57,593 nt of DNA, taken from the NCBI RefSeq assembly GCF_049310025.1, contig NZ_JBJYKD010000019.1:1-57593 (forward strand), written 5' to 3'. The notes under the pieces were generated by a model. It did not search any database. It was not told the origin of the DNA and saw nothing but the letters and a program-made list of their open reading frames with translations. The position numbers and the translations under genes were made by a program. This stretch comes from JBJYKD01 sp049310025 (GTDB lineage: Bacteria > Bacillota > Thermosediminibacteria > Thermosediminibacterales > Tepidanaerobacteraceae). Positions 1 through 8,671 of this stretch are shown here, piece after piece (position 1 is the first letter of the stretch; each line of letters begins with the position of its first letter).

Positions 1-236
1 CTTTTTTACAAAAAGTGAGCTAAATATTTTCCATTTTGTTATTTTTAGGTACTTGACTTTTTACCGCAGGACTTATTTTTAAATACATTTGCTAAAATAT
101 GCACTTGCACAAAATTTAAATTAAAATAGCTGATCTGATTTTTCAAACCCATAATCGAAAACGGCGGGAATCGTTATAACAATTGTGGATTAAAACTGCA
201 AATTCTAAATATTGGTCAACCGGTTTAACAGCTTCC

Positions 237-282
237 TGCGGCTATTTTTTAATCAAATATGCGGCTATTTTTTAATCAAATA
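237..282. repeat. 23-bp perfect tandem duplication
   Basis: Two identical 23-base units lie head to tail at 237-259 and 260-282. The second unit contains the last codons and the TAG stop (265-267) of the minus-strand NIF3-family gene. The first unit is therefore a duplicated copy of the gene's 3' end lying beyond its stop. This looks like a slippage duplication without effect on the protein. Confidence 0.9.
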
Positions 283-1269
283 ATTGTCAGTTATAAACCT
301 GGCGTATTCCCGAATCTCGGTTGATCCAAAGTCCTCGAGCGGGGTGGAGGTAATTCTCTCCCTGAAGACGACAATTTCCACATCCTCTGCCAGATAGTGC
401 CGGAGGGCGTAGGCCAGAGGCAGCCCGTTTTCAAAGATCTCGAGTGCATGAGAATTGCCGCATATAAAGTTCAGCCCCAGTTCACCGGCCTTTTTGACCA
501 GTTCGCTGTCCTTTTTTACCCTGCTGATGGTGGCAAGTACGGTGTCTATTTCCGGATGCTCTCTTTTTGCTTTTGCCAGGTGTTCGGCGGTAAATCCCGT
601 ATGAGGGAATATGTGGAGGATTGTTTCTACAGGGCTTGCGGGCGTTCCCAGCAGGATTTCGCCGCCGACGGCGGTAGCCGAGTCCTTAATTTGCGTGCAG
701 CCGAACAGGGAACGTTCCACCCGCATGACTTCCTGTTCTTTTTCCATATCCATCATTTTATTCAGGCGCTCCAGAATGTCGCCCAGAGTTTTCACATCGT
801 CGAGAGCTTTGCCCACATACATGATGTTTCCAGGGATCCCGCCGTATTTTATATCTACCCGGAAAGCCCTGTGACCGTGAATATAGGATATACCTGGGTG
901 AAGGCCGTGAAAAGCCTCGTGCAACTCGATTACCGAGATGTTGTACAGGCTCAGGTAATTTTTCAATGTCACTCCGCCGGAGTTTGCCGCATCGGCTACG
1001 GGGTGGTGTGCCACAATGAGATCCACTCCGGTGGCTCCGGCCAGTTCAATGCTCCCTTCCGTAAGGGTCATGGTTACTGCTACTTTTTTAACTTCCGCCT
1101 CCGGGTCGCCTGCTACCAGGCCGGGAATCTCCATTACCGATTTTCCGGGTATGTTGGAAGATTTTATGACCACGAAGGGATTTTGGCCGGAGAAAACGTG
1201 GCTTAAATCGGATACCACCCTTCCGCCGGTGATTTGGTCCAGCGCCGTTAACACATCTTTTACTTTCAT
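265..1269 (-). CDS. NIF3-family (DUF34) dinuclear-metal protein
   Basis: This 334-residue protein carries the NIF3 signature near its N-terminal half (VDLIVAHHPV, a His-His metal site) and a C-terminal GNSHALEIF segment that would supply the remaining metal ligands. Family members form toroidal hexamers with two metals per subunit. They are often mislabelled GTP cyclohydrolase I type 2, and their biochemical role is unsettled. I place the start at the ATG at 1269 because an AGGAGG lies just upstream. A start 24 bases further upstream is also open but lacks this site. The gene appears to be transcribed alone, from a consensus promoter at 1463-1491, through a leader of about 185 nt that contains a 101-nt imperfect hairpin. 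Family assignment is firm, function is not. Confidence 0.85.
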   Translation of the reverse strand: MKVKDVLTALDQITGGRVVSDLSHVFSGQNPFVVIKSSNIPGKSVMEIPGLVAGDPEAEVKKVAVTMTLTEGSIELAGATGVDLIVAHHPVADAANSGGVTLKNYLSLYNISVIELHEAFHGLHPGISYIHGHRAFRVDIKYGGIPGNIMYVGKALDDVKTLGDILERLNKMMDMEKEQEVMRVERSLFGCTQIKDSATAVGGEILLGTPASPVETILHIFPHTGFTAEHLAKAKREHPEIDTVLATISRVKKDSELVKKAGELGLNFICGNSHALEIFENGLPLAYALRHYLAEDVEIVVFRERITSTPLEDFGSTEIREYARFITDNYLIKK

Positions 1270-1298
1270 GTTGGTCCTCCTTTTTTTGGACAAATAAA

Positions 1299-1399
1299 GA
1301 GGCCGCCAAATAAATACCTCACCCCGGGAAAATCATGCTATCATTCCTCGAAGGAAAATAGCATAACATTTCCCTTGGAAGCATTTATTTGACGGCCTC
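1299..1399 (-). promoter_or_regulatory. Long imperfect hairpin in the leader of the NIF3-family gene
   Basis: The 17-base arms at 1299-1315 and 1383-1399 are complementary at 16 of 17 positions. Further paired blocks lie inside: CCCGGGAAAAT-like bases at about 1323-1333 against 1368-1374, and ATGCTAT at 1335-1341 against ATAGCAT at 1358-1364. The whole 101 bases fold back as one interrupted stem, lying between the predicted transcription start (about 1455) and the ribosome binding site. It resembles no riboswitch class I can name. It could equally be a small palindromic repeat (MITE- or REP-like) present elsewhere in the genome. Confidence 0.7.
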
Positions 1400-1462
1400 G
1401 AACTATCCTTTCGGATCTTTCTTATCCAGTCCAAATATAAAATTTTATACAAGCCTGATATT

Positions 1463-1491
1463 AATATACAGATAAATAACACTTTTGTCAA
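1463..1491 (-). promoter_or_regulatory. Sigma-A promoter for the NIF3-family gene
   Basis: On the minus strand TTGACA (1491-1486) is followed after 17 bases by TATATT (1468-1463). The predicted start of transcription is near 1455, giving a leader of about 185 nt before the ATG at 1269. Confidence 0.75.
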
Positions 1492-1577
1492 GAATGATTT
1501 TAAAAAATCTTTTATCAAATTTTGGAATAACCGTAACCTGAAGCATTATATAATTAAAATTTTCCCCCCGGCCTTTC

Positions 1578-1946
1578 TCAAGAGTATTCTCTGGCCAGGA
1601 ATTCTTCCACCGGTTCCACGGTGATTATCATGGTTGCGGCCAGCTGGTTGACGGGATCATAATCTTTCAATACCGTCCTTATTTTTAAGCCCGTGGCTTC
1701 CTCGAAGGCTCTCTTAAAGCGAATCTTGAATTCATTAAGCAGTGCCAGATCCATGAGCCGTGCGGTGAAAGTGTCTTTGTCATCCAGGTGTTTCAAAACC
1801 GATATTCTGCGATTAAGGGCCAGAATAATTATCTTGTCTCCGAGTATGTCTATTTTCTGCCAGTCGAGCCCCCTGCCGTACATCTCTTCATTGACCTGAT
1901 TGTTTATTTTTATAATCTCCTGCTTAAAATCGCCAAGGCCCTTCAA
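1578..1946 (-). CDS. MpsC/DUF2294-like protein
   Basis: This small soluble protein of about 122 residues contains a YGRG segment followed by a beta strand and a helix rich in Arg and Phe. After these come an ATGLKIRTVLKDYDP stretch and a terminal strand. That layout resembles the DUF2294 family, which includes MpsC of sodium-translocating membrane-potential-generating systems. The resemblance is from memory and moderate. No membrane subunits (MpsA/MpsB) are nearby. A TTG at 1946 is preceded at good spacing by GGGGAGTG; the alternative GTG at 1955 overlaps that site. A GC hairpin (1972-1990) lies in the short upstream region. Role unknown. Confidence 0.55.
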   Translation of the reverse strand: MKGLGDFKQEIIKINNQVNEEMYGRGLDWQKIDILGDKIIILALNRRISVLKHLDDKDTFTARLMDLALLNEFKIRFKRAFEEATGLKIRTVLKDYDPVNQLAATMIITVEPVEEFLAREYS

Positions 1947-1971
1947 AAAAATCACTCCCCAGGTGACTTTT

Positions 1972-1996
1972 ACCCCCGGCAGCGGGGGATTTTTTA
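1972..1996 (+). terminator. GC hairpin followed by a T-run
   Basis: CCCCCG and CGGGGG flank a 4-base loop and are followed on the plus strand by ATTTTTT, the shape of an intrinsic terminator for plus-strand transcription. No plus-strand gene lies upstream in the window. It may therefore block transcription entering from the left, or act as a leader hairpin of the minus-strand gene at 1578-1946. Confidence 0.4.
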
Positions 1997-2139
1997 ATCT
2001 TTACTTTATATTCTACGCGGTATGTTTTTTTCCTGCCTTGTCTTGAAAATTATTTAAGTGAAGCTGTGTAACAGCCTCCGGCATTTATGAATATATTATA
2101 AAATAATAAAGAGCAAATCTGACAGGGGGGTAAATCAAT

Positions 2140-2613
2140 ATGCAACTGGGGCTTGAACTATACGCCTTAAAGGCGGTAAATATTATGGACGACCACAAAA
2201 TACTGATGAAAATAGAAGTAAACGGAAGAGTCATGGAAGAAAGTATAGGCGAAGATTCCTACGAGTTTTTCGGCATGATCACCGGCGGAAAGAGACTTTC
2301 GGCCATCGGCCGGAAAAAGCGCTACACTTACGGGGACCTGGTGGGCATTTTTGAGGCCGAGCCAGCTACTTGTATTAACTTTATGTTTTTGGACGCGGAA
2401 GATGAAATCAACCTTGTTATTGAGACAAATGTATGGCTTGACCCGGGTCTTTTTGTTCAGGATGTCATGTTAAAAATATACTCGGAAAACAGGACTCTGG
2501 AAATACCTCTTTCGAGGCCTGATATAAGAATGGCCTGGCCAAAAAGAGGTTTGTTCGTCATCGACATTGGAACTTTTGTAAGGGTCCTCTATGCTGAAAG
2601 ACGCATATTTTAA
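2140..2613 (+). CDS. Hypothetical protein, 157 residues
   Basis: An uninterrupted reading frame with a G-rich ribosome binding site (GGGGGG, 2126-2131) ahead of the ATG. The predicted protein is mixed alpha/beta, has no membrane segments or signal peptide, and is about evenly acidic and basic. I recognise no family. The third codon positions look like those of neighbouring genes. It lies alone, with more than 170 bases of AT-rich DNA on either side, so it is probably its own transcription unit. Existence is likely; function unknown. Confidence 0.65.
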   Translation: MQLGLELYALKAVNIMDDHKILMKIEVNGRVMEESIGEDSYEFFGMITGGKRLSAIGRKKRYTYGDLVGIFEAEPATCINFMFLDAEDEINLVIETNVWLDPGLFVQDVMLKIYSENRTLEIPLSRPDIRMAWPKRGLFVIDIGTFVRVLYAERRIF

Positions 2614-2931
2614 CGCCGGTCTGAATGCATATTTGACTATTATTGACCATTATTCAAAAATAAGAATGAATACTTTTAATCACCTGTCCTTTATCCGCGC
2701 CGGGGGCATTTTTTTTTATTTTTAGACTATAATGCAATATTTGCAATTCAAAGCGACATATACTAAAATATTATACCACCAAAGGAATTGTTTAGAAAAT
2801 TTAATTGATTAAAAAAGCGATAAGGTTGGATAATTCAGGGCTGAATATAAAATAATATTAATACTGACTGAATGAGCATATAATGGGTAATGCATGCCTT
2901 TTTCAAAATAACGACACAAGGGGGTATATAT
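2614..2931. other. AT-rich intergenic region before the glycosyltransferase cluster
   Basis: About 318 bases without a convincing gene. A T-run near 2710-2723 follows a short GC stretch but has no clear stem. A TATAAT lies at 2879-2884, without a good -35 box 17 bases upstream. Presumably it holds the promoter of the downstream cluster. Confidence 0.4.
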
Positions 2932-4083
2932 ATGAATCTCGCCATACTAACCACTTATCCTCCGCGGGAATGCGGTATAGCTTCTTTTTCAAAAGATCTA
3001 AGGGATAACCTTGTAATGTGGGACCAGAATGTAAAGATCCTGGCCGTCAGCGACAAAAACTCATCATATAAATACCCGCCTGAAGTGGTTTTTGAACTGT
3101 GTGAAGATAAAAAAGACGATTATCACCTGGCTGCGGAATTCGTCAACACCGCGGACCTGGATGCGGTTTTCGTGGAACATGAATACGGCATATTTGGGGG
3201 AAATGACGGCAGCTTTGTACTGGACTTTGTGGTGAATCTTGAAAAGCCGTTTATACTGAATACCCATACGGTCCTGCCCGCACCGGGGTTCCGTCAGAGG
3301 GGCATTCTGAGCAGACTGGGGCAGAAGGCTACAGCTGTAATATGCATGACCCGGCGTTCGGCAGAGCTTTTAAACAGGGTTTACAGGGTCCCAATGGAAA
3401 AAATTTATGTGGTGCCTCACGGTGTGCCCATTTTTAAAGAAAAACCCAGGGAAGCCCTTAAAAAAGCATACGGGATCGCCGGAAGGCCTCTTGTGACCAC
3501 CTTCGGGTTTATCGGGCCGGGTAAGGGAATCGAGCTGGGTATTAAGGCCATATCTTATTTAAGGGAAAAATACCCCGATATTGTCTATCTGGTGGCCGGA
3601 GAGACGCATCCCAATTTAATGAAGAAGATGGGGGAGGTCTACAGGGAATCGTTGGTGGAACTGATAGAGACCCTGAGGCTGGAAGAAAATATAAGATTCA
3701 TCAACAGGTACATCAGTCTCGATGAACTGGGAGAAATTCTATTCATGACCGATGTTTACCTTACCCCTTATCCCCACCGGAACCAGGCGGTAAGCGGGAC
3801 CCTATCCTATGCCATCGGCTGCGGCAGGGCGATAGTTTCAACTCCCTATGATTATTCTCTTGAAGTGCTTTCCGACGGAAGGGGACTTGTGGCGTCCGAG
3901 GCGAACCCTGAGAAAATTGCCTCATTGATAGATTCCATCCTGTCAAATCCCCAGTTGAAATCACAGCTTGAAAAAAGGGCCGCAAAACTGGGCAGGACGA
4001 TGTTTTGGCCCGAAGTGGCCCGGTCTTACGTCAATATCCTGGAAAATATCCTCCAGATCAAGGCCAGCAGGAAGGTGTTTTAG
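2932..4083 (+). CDS. GT4-type glycosyltransferase
   Basis: A 383-residue GT-B fold enzyme. The N-terminus (ILTTYPPRECGIASF) is the usual first strand and loop of the GT4 clan. The C-terminal half shows a GPGKGIELGIKA segment at the start of the nucleotide-sugar domain. It also shows a GYAIGCGRAIVS-like region with the acidic residue of the E-x7-E area (SLEVLSDGRGLVA). The start is the ATG at 2932, preceded by AGGGGG; an earlier in-frame ATG at 2890 has no ribosome site. Only 2 bases separate its stop from the next gene, and the third gene follows after 11 more, so this is an operon. By context it probably transfers a hexose, possibly mannose, to an unknown acceptor. Confidence 0.85.
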   Translation: MNLAILTTYPPRECGIASFSKDLRDNLVMWDQNVKILAVSDKNSSYKYPPEVVFELCEDKKDDYHLAAEFVNTADLDAVFVEHEYGIFGGNDGSFVLDFVVNLEKPFILNTHTVLPAPGFRQRGILSRLGQKATAVICMTRRSAELLNRVYRVPMEKIYVVPHGVPIFKEKPREALKKAYGIAGRPLVTTFGFIGPGKGIELGIKAISYLREKYPDIVYLVAGETHPNLMKKMGEVYRESLVELIETLRLEENIRFINRYISLDELGEILFMTDVYLTPYPHRNQAVSGTLSYAIGCGRAIVSTPYDYSLEVLSDGRGLVASEANPEKIASLIDSILSNPQLKSQLEKRAAKLGRTMFWPEVARSYVNILENILQIKASRKVF

Positions 4084-4085
4084 GC

Positions 4086-5111
4086 ATGTACAGGCACTTT
4101 ATAAATATGACGGACAACACCGGCATGATACAGTTTTCCGACAAGTCAAAGCCCATGCCGGAAAGCGGTTATACCGTCGACGACAATGCCCGGGCACTCA
4201 TTGTGGCCATGGGCATGAAGGAGAGGGAACGGGAAAGGCTTATAAAAGTCTATTCCAGATTTATGGAAGAAGCGCAGGATAGCGGCGGTGTGTGGTGGAA
4301 CCTGAAAATAAATGGAGAGTTTTCACCGGTTTTAAATTCCGAAGACTGTATAGGCCGCGGCGTGCTGGCGGCGAGTTTCGCTCTGAGCTGTGATATAGCC
4401 GAGGCGAAAAATTCAGCCGTGAGGATGTTAAAAAAGGCTTTGCCGGTGGCCTCCAGATTAACTTCCGCCCGTGCCATGGCATACTTGCTTCTGGGGCTTG
4501 TAAACCTGATTAACAACTCTTACGACCCTGCGCATCTTCTGCCTAAGGCCAGAGAAATGGCCGGCCGGTTGATCGACCTCTATGAAAAAAACCGCGGCGA
4601 CGGCTGGCTGTGGTTTGAAGATAAACTCACTTACTGCAATGCCCTTCTGCCGCATTCCCTGTTTGGCTTTTACACCATAAGCGGTGACAGGAAGGCCCTG
4701 AAGGTGGCCAGGGAAACGTTAAAGTTCCTGACGGACTCGCTGTTCAGGAGGGGTTATCTAATTATTGTGGGCAACCGCGGCTGGTGGCAAAAGGAGAGCG
4801 ATATTCCGCCTTTCGACCAGCAGCCTGTGGATGCGGCTTCCATTGTGCTTGCCTGTCTGCAGGCGTATATCGCCACAGGGGAAGCGGAATACGTTGAAAA
4901 GGCGCAAATGGCGTACAAATGGTACTGGGGTAAAAACATAAACGGCCTGCCCCTCTTTAATGAGGAAACCCAGGGATGTCATGACGGTCTGATTCCCGAG
5001 GGGGTAAATCTTAACCAGGGGGCGGAAGCCATAATTTCGTTTTTAATGGCCCACCAGGTGTTGAATGACGTGATGGAAGAAAAACGCCAGGTGTTAATTC
5101 CCGCGGTGTGA
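4086..5111 (+). CDS. Six-hairpin (alpha/alpha)6-barrel glycosidase-like protein
   Basis: A 341-residue protein of repeated helical hairpins with conserved-looking Trp/Asp clusters (GGVWWN, DGWLWFED, NRGWWQ) and a GYTVDDNARAL motif near residue 30. These match the N-acylglucosamine 2-epimerase / six-hairpin glycosidase superfamily. Proteins of this kind are often encoded next to GT4 and GH130 genes. The ATG at 4086 follows the GT4 stop by 2 bases. The frame stays open upstream inside the GT4 gene, but that stretch is a shadow. No signal peptide, so it acts in the cytoplasm, perhaps hydrolysing or isomerising the cluster's glycoside. The exact activity cannot be read from the sequence. Confidence 0.6.
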   Translation: MYRHFINMTDNTGMIQFSDKSKPMPESGYTVDDNARALIVAMGMKERERERLIKVYSRFMEEAQDSGGVWWNLKINGEFSPVLNSEDCIGRGVLAASFALSCDIAEAKNSAVRMLKKALPVASRLTSARAMAYLLLGLVNLINNSYDPAHLLPKAREMAGRLIDLYEKNRGDGWLWFEDKLTYCNALLPHSLFGFYTISGDRKALKVARETLKFLTDSLFRRGYLIIVGNRGWWQKESDIPPFDQQPVDAASIVLACLQAYIATGEAEYVEKAQMAYKWYWGKNINGLPLFNEETQGCHDGLIPEGVNLNQGAEAIISFLMAHQVLNDVMEEKRQVLIPAV

Positions 5112-5122
5112 GGAGGAACTGT

Positions 5123-8100
5123 ATGGGTGCTGGATTAAAATACGGGGAGGACCTGTTTTACGAAACACTGGAGAACATAAAAAAAGACCTGGTGAAAACC
5201 GGAGAAGTGGATGTGGTTATAGGCATTCCGTTTTATAATGAAGAGGAAACCCTCCCTGAAGTCGTCAGAGTTGCCAGGGAGAGTTTAAAATCGGGGAATC
5301 ACAGTAAACTTATCGTATGCGCCGGAGACCCCGCCGGTGAAAAGGTTTTAAAAAGATTAAAAGAAATGGACAGCGATGTCACCGCTTTTTTAATGCCTTC
5401 CGGAGTAAACGGAAGGGGTTACAGCATCAGGGCCATATTCGAAGTGGCTCGATTTTTTGAGGCTGATGTGGTGCTCCTGGAAGCCGATTTAAAAAATGAT
5501 GGAGAAAGGGGTTTAAAACCGCAGTGGATAGACAGACTGGCGCAGCCCATATTCGGCGAATACGACCTCGCCATAGCCAGGTTCAGTCGGCATCCCTTTG
5601 AGGATATTACGGGAAACTTCCTGGTATCGCCTTTGATTGAGACGCTGTACGGTATGAGGTTTTCCGACCCTTTGAGCGGAGTTTTTGCCATATCCCACGA
5701 CCTGGTGGAGGATATGTGCGCCGAATTCGACCAGTTCAGGGAAAGAGCGGGAGGTTACGGGATAAACCCCTGGATTGTCACCACGGCGCTGAAATGGCAA
5801 AAGCGCATATGTGAGGTGTATCTGGGGGCCAAAATGTCGCCTGTCACCCTGGTAAAGAAAAATCTTGTATTTAAAGAAATGACCAGGGCTCTTATTGCCT
5901 GCATCAAAAAGGACGAAGATTTCTGGTTAAACAATAGTATCACTTTAAAAAGACCAGACGCGTTTGTGGGAGAAGAAAAGGATCAGCCGCTGGAGGTAAT
6001 CTGCGATTACAAGGAGTTTGCACGCACATTTAAGAGGTATTATTTTCATTACAAGCACCTTTTTGAAAAACTACTGCAAGGCGATTTAATAGATGCACTG
6101 GACCGCCTGGCCGAAAGCCGGGCCGGGTATTTCAATTTTTTGCCCGGCGTCTGGGCGAGGGTGGTTTATGATATATTGCTGGCGGCAGGTTTCGAATCAG
6201 GAGTCGCGGAGGAAGACCTGCTGGAGGCCCTCAGGGCCGTGTACGACGGCATTGTGGCGGAGTTTTTAAAGCAAATGGCCGACCTTGAAAAAGCTCTGAC
6301 AGCAAGCGGCGTGGATGCCGCTCCCATAATTTCGGCCAGGGCCCGGGATATTTTCGAAGATTTCGCTCACGCTTTTTTGGCATATAAATCCGAATTTTTA
6401 AGAAAATGGAAGTTGAAGGCAGATGAAGCAAGGCCGGTGCTCACTCCGCTGGATTACCTGGAATTTATACCCGGAGTTCCGATAGTATTGCCCAGAAAAC
6501 TGAGGGGGGCGGGAGACAGGGAAATTTCGACAGGCGACGTTTTCAGAAGGCTTCAGAAAAAATACGAGAACGCCTTCAGGGATTTCATGCACCTTCTGGG
6601 AACGGATACCGGCGCTTCATCGGCGGAAATAGGCGATAAGTTAAAGAGCTTTATGCAACGGATGGAAAATACCATTGACAGGCTGTGCCCGGGAGACCTG
6701 CACACGGCGGAAGGCACCATGATTTTTCTCAGAGAGCTCTTTGAGATCTTCCCGCATAAAAAAGTATTTTGTGTCAAATGGGAGATCCTGAGAAAATTGC
6801 TCTATGAATTTCCGCCGGCCAATCTGTTGCTCAGACTGGGCTATAAAAACATGCGCCAGCTCCTGGACAACATGGATGTCAGGGACATCCTGACCCTGGC
6901 TCAGACTGCGGAGGACAAGGATTACTTTGACAGGATATTTTACTGGCTCAAAGACAACTTGAGGCCTGACAGTTTTGAAGAGGCGGAGCTCAAACCTTTG
7001 GTCATAAGCCAGCATAATTTTGCTGGGATAGGAGAGTTCAGGGAGATTTCCGACCTGAACCGCTTGACGGCGCGCATCGCGGTCACGAGTCTTGGCAAGG
7101 GTATGGGCGGTGATTTTCCCAAACTCAGGTATTTTACGAGGGTGGCCAAGAGCATAGTGGAAGCTGAACACTTTTCTGATCTATGGAGAATGTACGCCCG
7201 GGAGCGGAAAGAGGTGGGGCGGAAGTTTGCGAATTCCATTCTGGGGCACTACGGAAAGGCCATGTTTTCCGCCCATCACATATTTGAAAACTGGCACCAG
7301 AGGGAATTTGCGGCGAGACTGGAAATACTTTCCCGGAGGCTGGCGGAAGAAAACTTGGCGGAGGAGTCGAAGGATATAAGTTTGATGGCCAGAGGGCACG
7401 GCCTGAGCATGATATTGAAAGATGGCACCTTCATGCCGTGTTCTGCATGGAGCTGGGCCAGTTTCAGTTTCAAAGGCGGAGAAGGAATTCCCACCCCACT
7501 TTTTTTACATGTGGAAAGGGACTGGTTCAACCATGACCTGCTGGAAGAGATATATAAGGAAATGGGGTTTAATCCGGGGGAAATAATGGAGCAGGTTTTC
7601 CAGCTCATCAGTCAGGGCCGCGAGAGCAGCGATCTGACAAATGCACTTCTTGGGATTAAGCCGCCGTCGGAGAAAGTGGTGATCCAGGAACCGGAAACGT
7701 GGCCCGCGGCTGGGGAACTGAAGAGGTACAGGTTGAATCCTATTTTAAATCCCGTAAAGGAACACTGGTGGGAAAACCGCTATGTGCTGAATACCGCCGC
7801 CATCAGGATAAAGGACAGGGTTTACCTTCTCTACAGGGCTTTCGGAAAGGATGAGGTGTCAAGAATCGGCCTGGCCATTACGGATGGTTATAATGTCATT
7901 GAGAGGCTTGACAGGCCCCTGTTTGCTCCGGAAACCGAACAGGAGAAAAAGGGTTGCGAGGACCCCAGGGTCGTGCTGATCAACGATGAAATATTTATGC
8001 TTTATACCGCCTATGATGGAGTGGTGGCCCAGATAGCCGCTGCATCCATATCCATAGAAGACTTTTTGAATCGCGATTTTGACCGGTGGAAGAGGCGCGG

Positions 8101-8671
8101 CCTTGCATTCCCCGGCCTGTGGGATAAAGACGCACTTTTGTTTCCGGAAAAGATTGAAGGCAAATACGTGATATATCACAGGCTGGAACCGAGTATATGG
8201 ATGGCTTATTCAGATGAACTGGTATTTCCGTGGCCCAGGGAAGGCCATAAGATTATAATGGGCCCCCGGGCGGGTATGATGTGGGACTCTCTGAAAATCG
8301 GAGCCGGATCCCAGCCAATCAAAACCAGGTATGGGTGGCTGTTGATATACCACGGCGTGGACCAGGAGATGGTCTACCGGCTGGGTGTCATTTTAGCCGA
8401 CCTGAAGGACCCGGGCCGGCTGCTATACCGCTCCCCCAATCCTATTTTGTCCCCCGAGACCGAGTGCGAAATAGGCAAGAAAGGAGAATGCTGGGTGCCC
8501 AATGTGGTGTTCACCTGCGGAGCGGTCCCGGCCGAGGACAAAGAGGTGCTTGATGATGACGACGAGATTCTGGTTTATTACGGCGCCGCGGATACCAACA
8601 TCTGCCTCGCCACGGGCAGAGTGGGAGAGCTGATTCCGGAAGAGGTCAGGAGAAGGATAAAAACAATGTGA
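5123..8671 (+). CDS. GT-A glycosyltransferase fused to a GH130 mannoside-phosphorylase-like domain
   Basis: A 1182-residue, three-part protein. Residues 25-265 form a GT-A domain (DVVIGIPFYNEEETLPEVV) with an EAD metal-binding-like motif near 117. Its later GYGINPWIVT segment recalls mannosylglycerate-synthase-type enzymes. Residues 270-860 are a long, mainly helical region I do not recognise. Residues 865-1182 are a GH130 five-bladed propeller: NPILNP, LLYRAFG, CEDPRV (expected catalytic Asp), YHR, WVPNVVF, YYGAAD. GH130 enzymes phosphorolyse or hydrolyse beta-mannosides. The start is the ATG at 5123, whose AGGAGG overlaps the stop region of the preceding gene. Joining a synthesising and a breaking domain in one chain suggests turnover of a mannosyl compatible solute or reserve glycan; that is inference. 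Confidence 0.8.
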   Translation: MGAGLKYGEDLFYETLENIKKDLVKTGEVDVVIGIPFYNEEETLPEVVRVARESLKSGNHSKLIVCAGDPAGEKVLKRLKEMDSDVTAFLMPSGVNGRGYSIRAIFEVARFFEADVVLLEADLKNDGERGLKPQWIDRLAQPIFGEYDLAIARFSRHPFEDITGNFLVSPLIETLYGMRFSDPLSGVFAISHDLVEDMCAEFDQFRERAGGYGINPWIVTTALKWQKRICEVYLGAKMSPVTLVKKNLVFKEMTRALIACIKKDEDFWLNNSITLKRPDAFVGEEKDQPLEVICDYKEFARTFKRYYFHYKHLFEKLLQGDLIDALDRLAESRAGYFNFLPGVWARVVYDILLAAGFESGVAEEDLLEALRAVYDGIVAEFLKQMADLEKALTASGVDAAPIISARARDIFEDFAHAFLAYKSEFLRKWKLKADEARPVLTPLDYLEFIPGVPIVLPRKLRGAGDREISTGDVFRRLQKKYENAFRDFMHLLGTDTGASSAEIGDKLKSFMQRMENTIDRLCPGDLHTAEGTMIFLRELFEIFPHKKVFCVKWEILRKLLYEFPPANLLLRLGYKNMRQLLDNMDVRDILTLAQTAEDKDYFDRIFYWLKDNLRPDSFEEAELKPLVISQHNFAGIGEFREISDLNRLTARIAVTSLGKGMGGDFPKLRYFTRVAKSIVEAEHFSDLWRMYARERKEVGRKFANSILGHYGKAMFSAHHIFENWHQREFAARLEILSRRLAEENLAEESKDISLMARGHGLSMILKDGTFMPCSAWSWASFSFKGGEGIPTPLFLHVERDWFNHDLLEEIYKEMGFNPGEIMEQVFQLISQGRESSDLTNALLGIKPPSEKVVIQEPETWPAAGELKRYRLNPILNPVKEHWWENRYVLNTAAIRIKDRVYLLYRAFGKDEVSRIGLAITDGYNVIERLDRPLFAPETEQEKKGCEDPRVVLINDEIFMLYTAYDGVVAQIAAASISIEDFLNRDFDRWKRRGLAFPGLWDKDALLFPEKIEGKYVIYHRLEPSIWMAYSDELVFPWPREGHKIIMGPRAGMMWDSLKIGAGSQPIKTRYGWLLIYHGVDQEMVYRLGVILADLKDPGRLLYRSPNPILSPETECEIGKKGECWVPNVVFTCGAVPAEDKEVLDDDDEILVYYGAADTNICLATGRVGELIPEEVRRRIKTM

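Noticed and set aside
397..1206. Plus-strand frame of 269 codons
   Set aside because: Antisense shadow of the NIF3-family gene; no ribosome site and atypical composition.
1333..1518. Minus-strand frame of 61 codons
   Set aside because: Covers the promoter and hairpin leader of the NIF3-family gene; no ribosome site.
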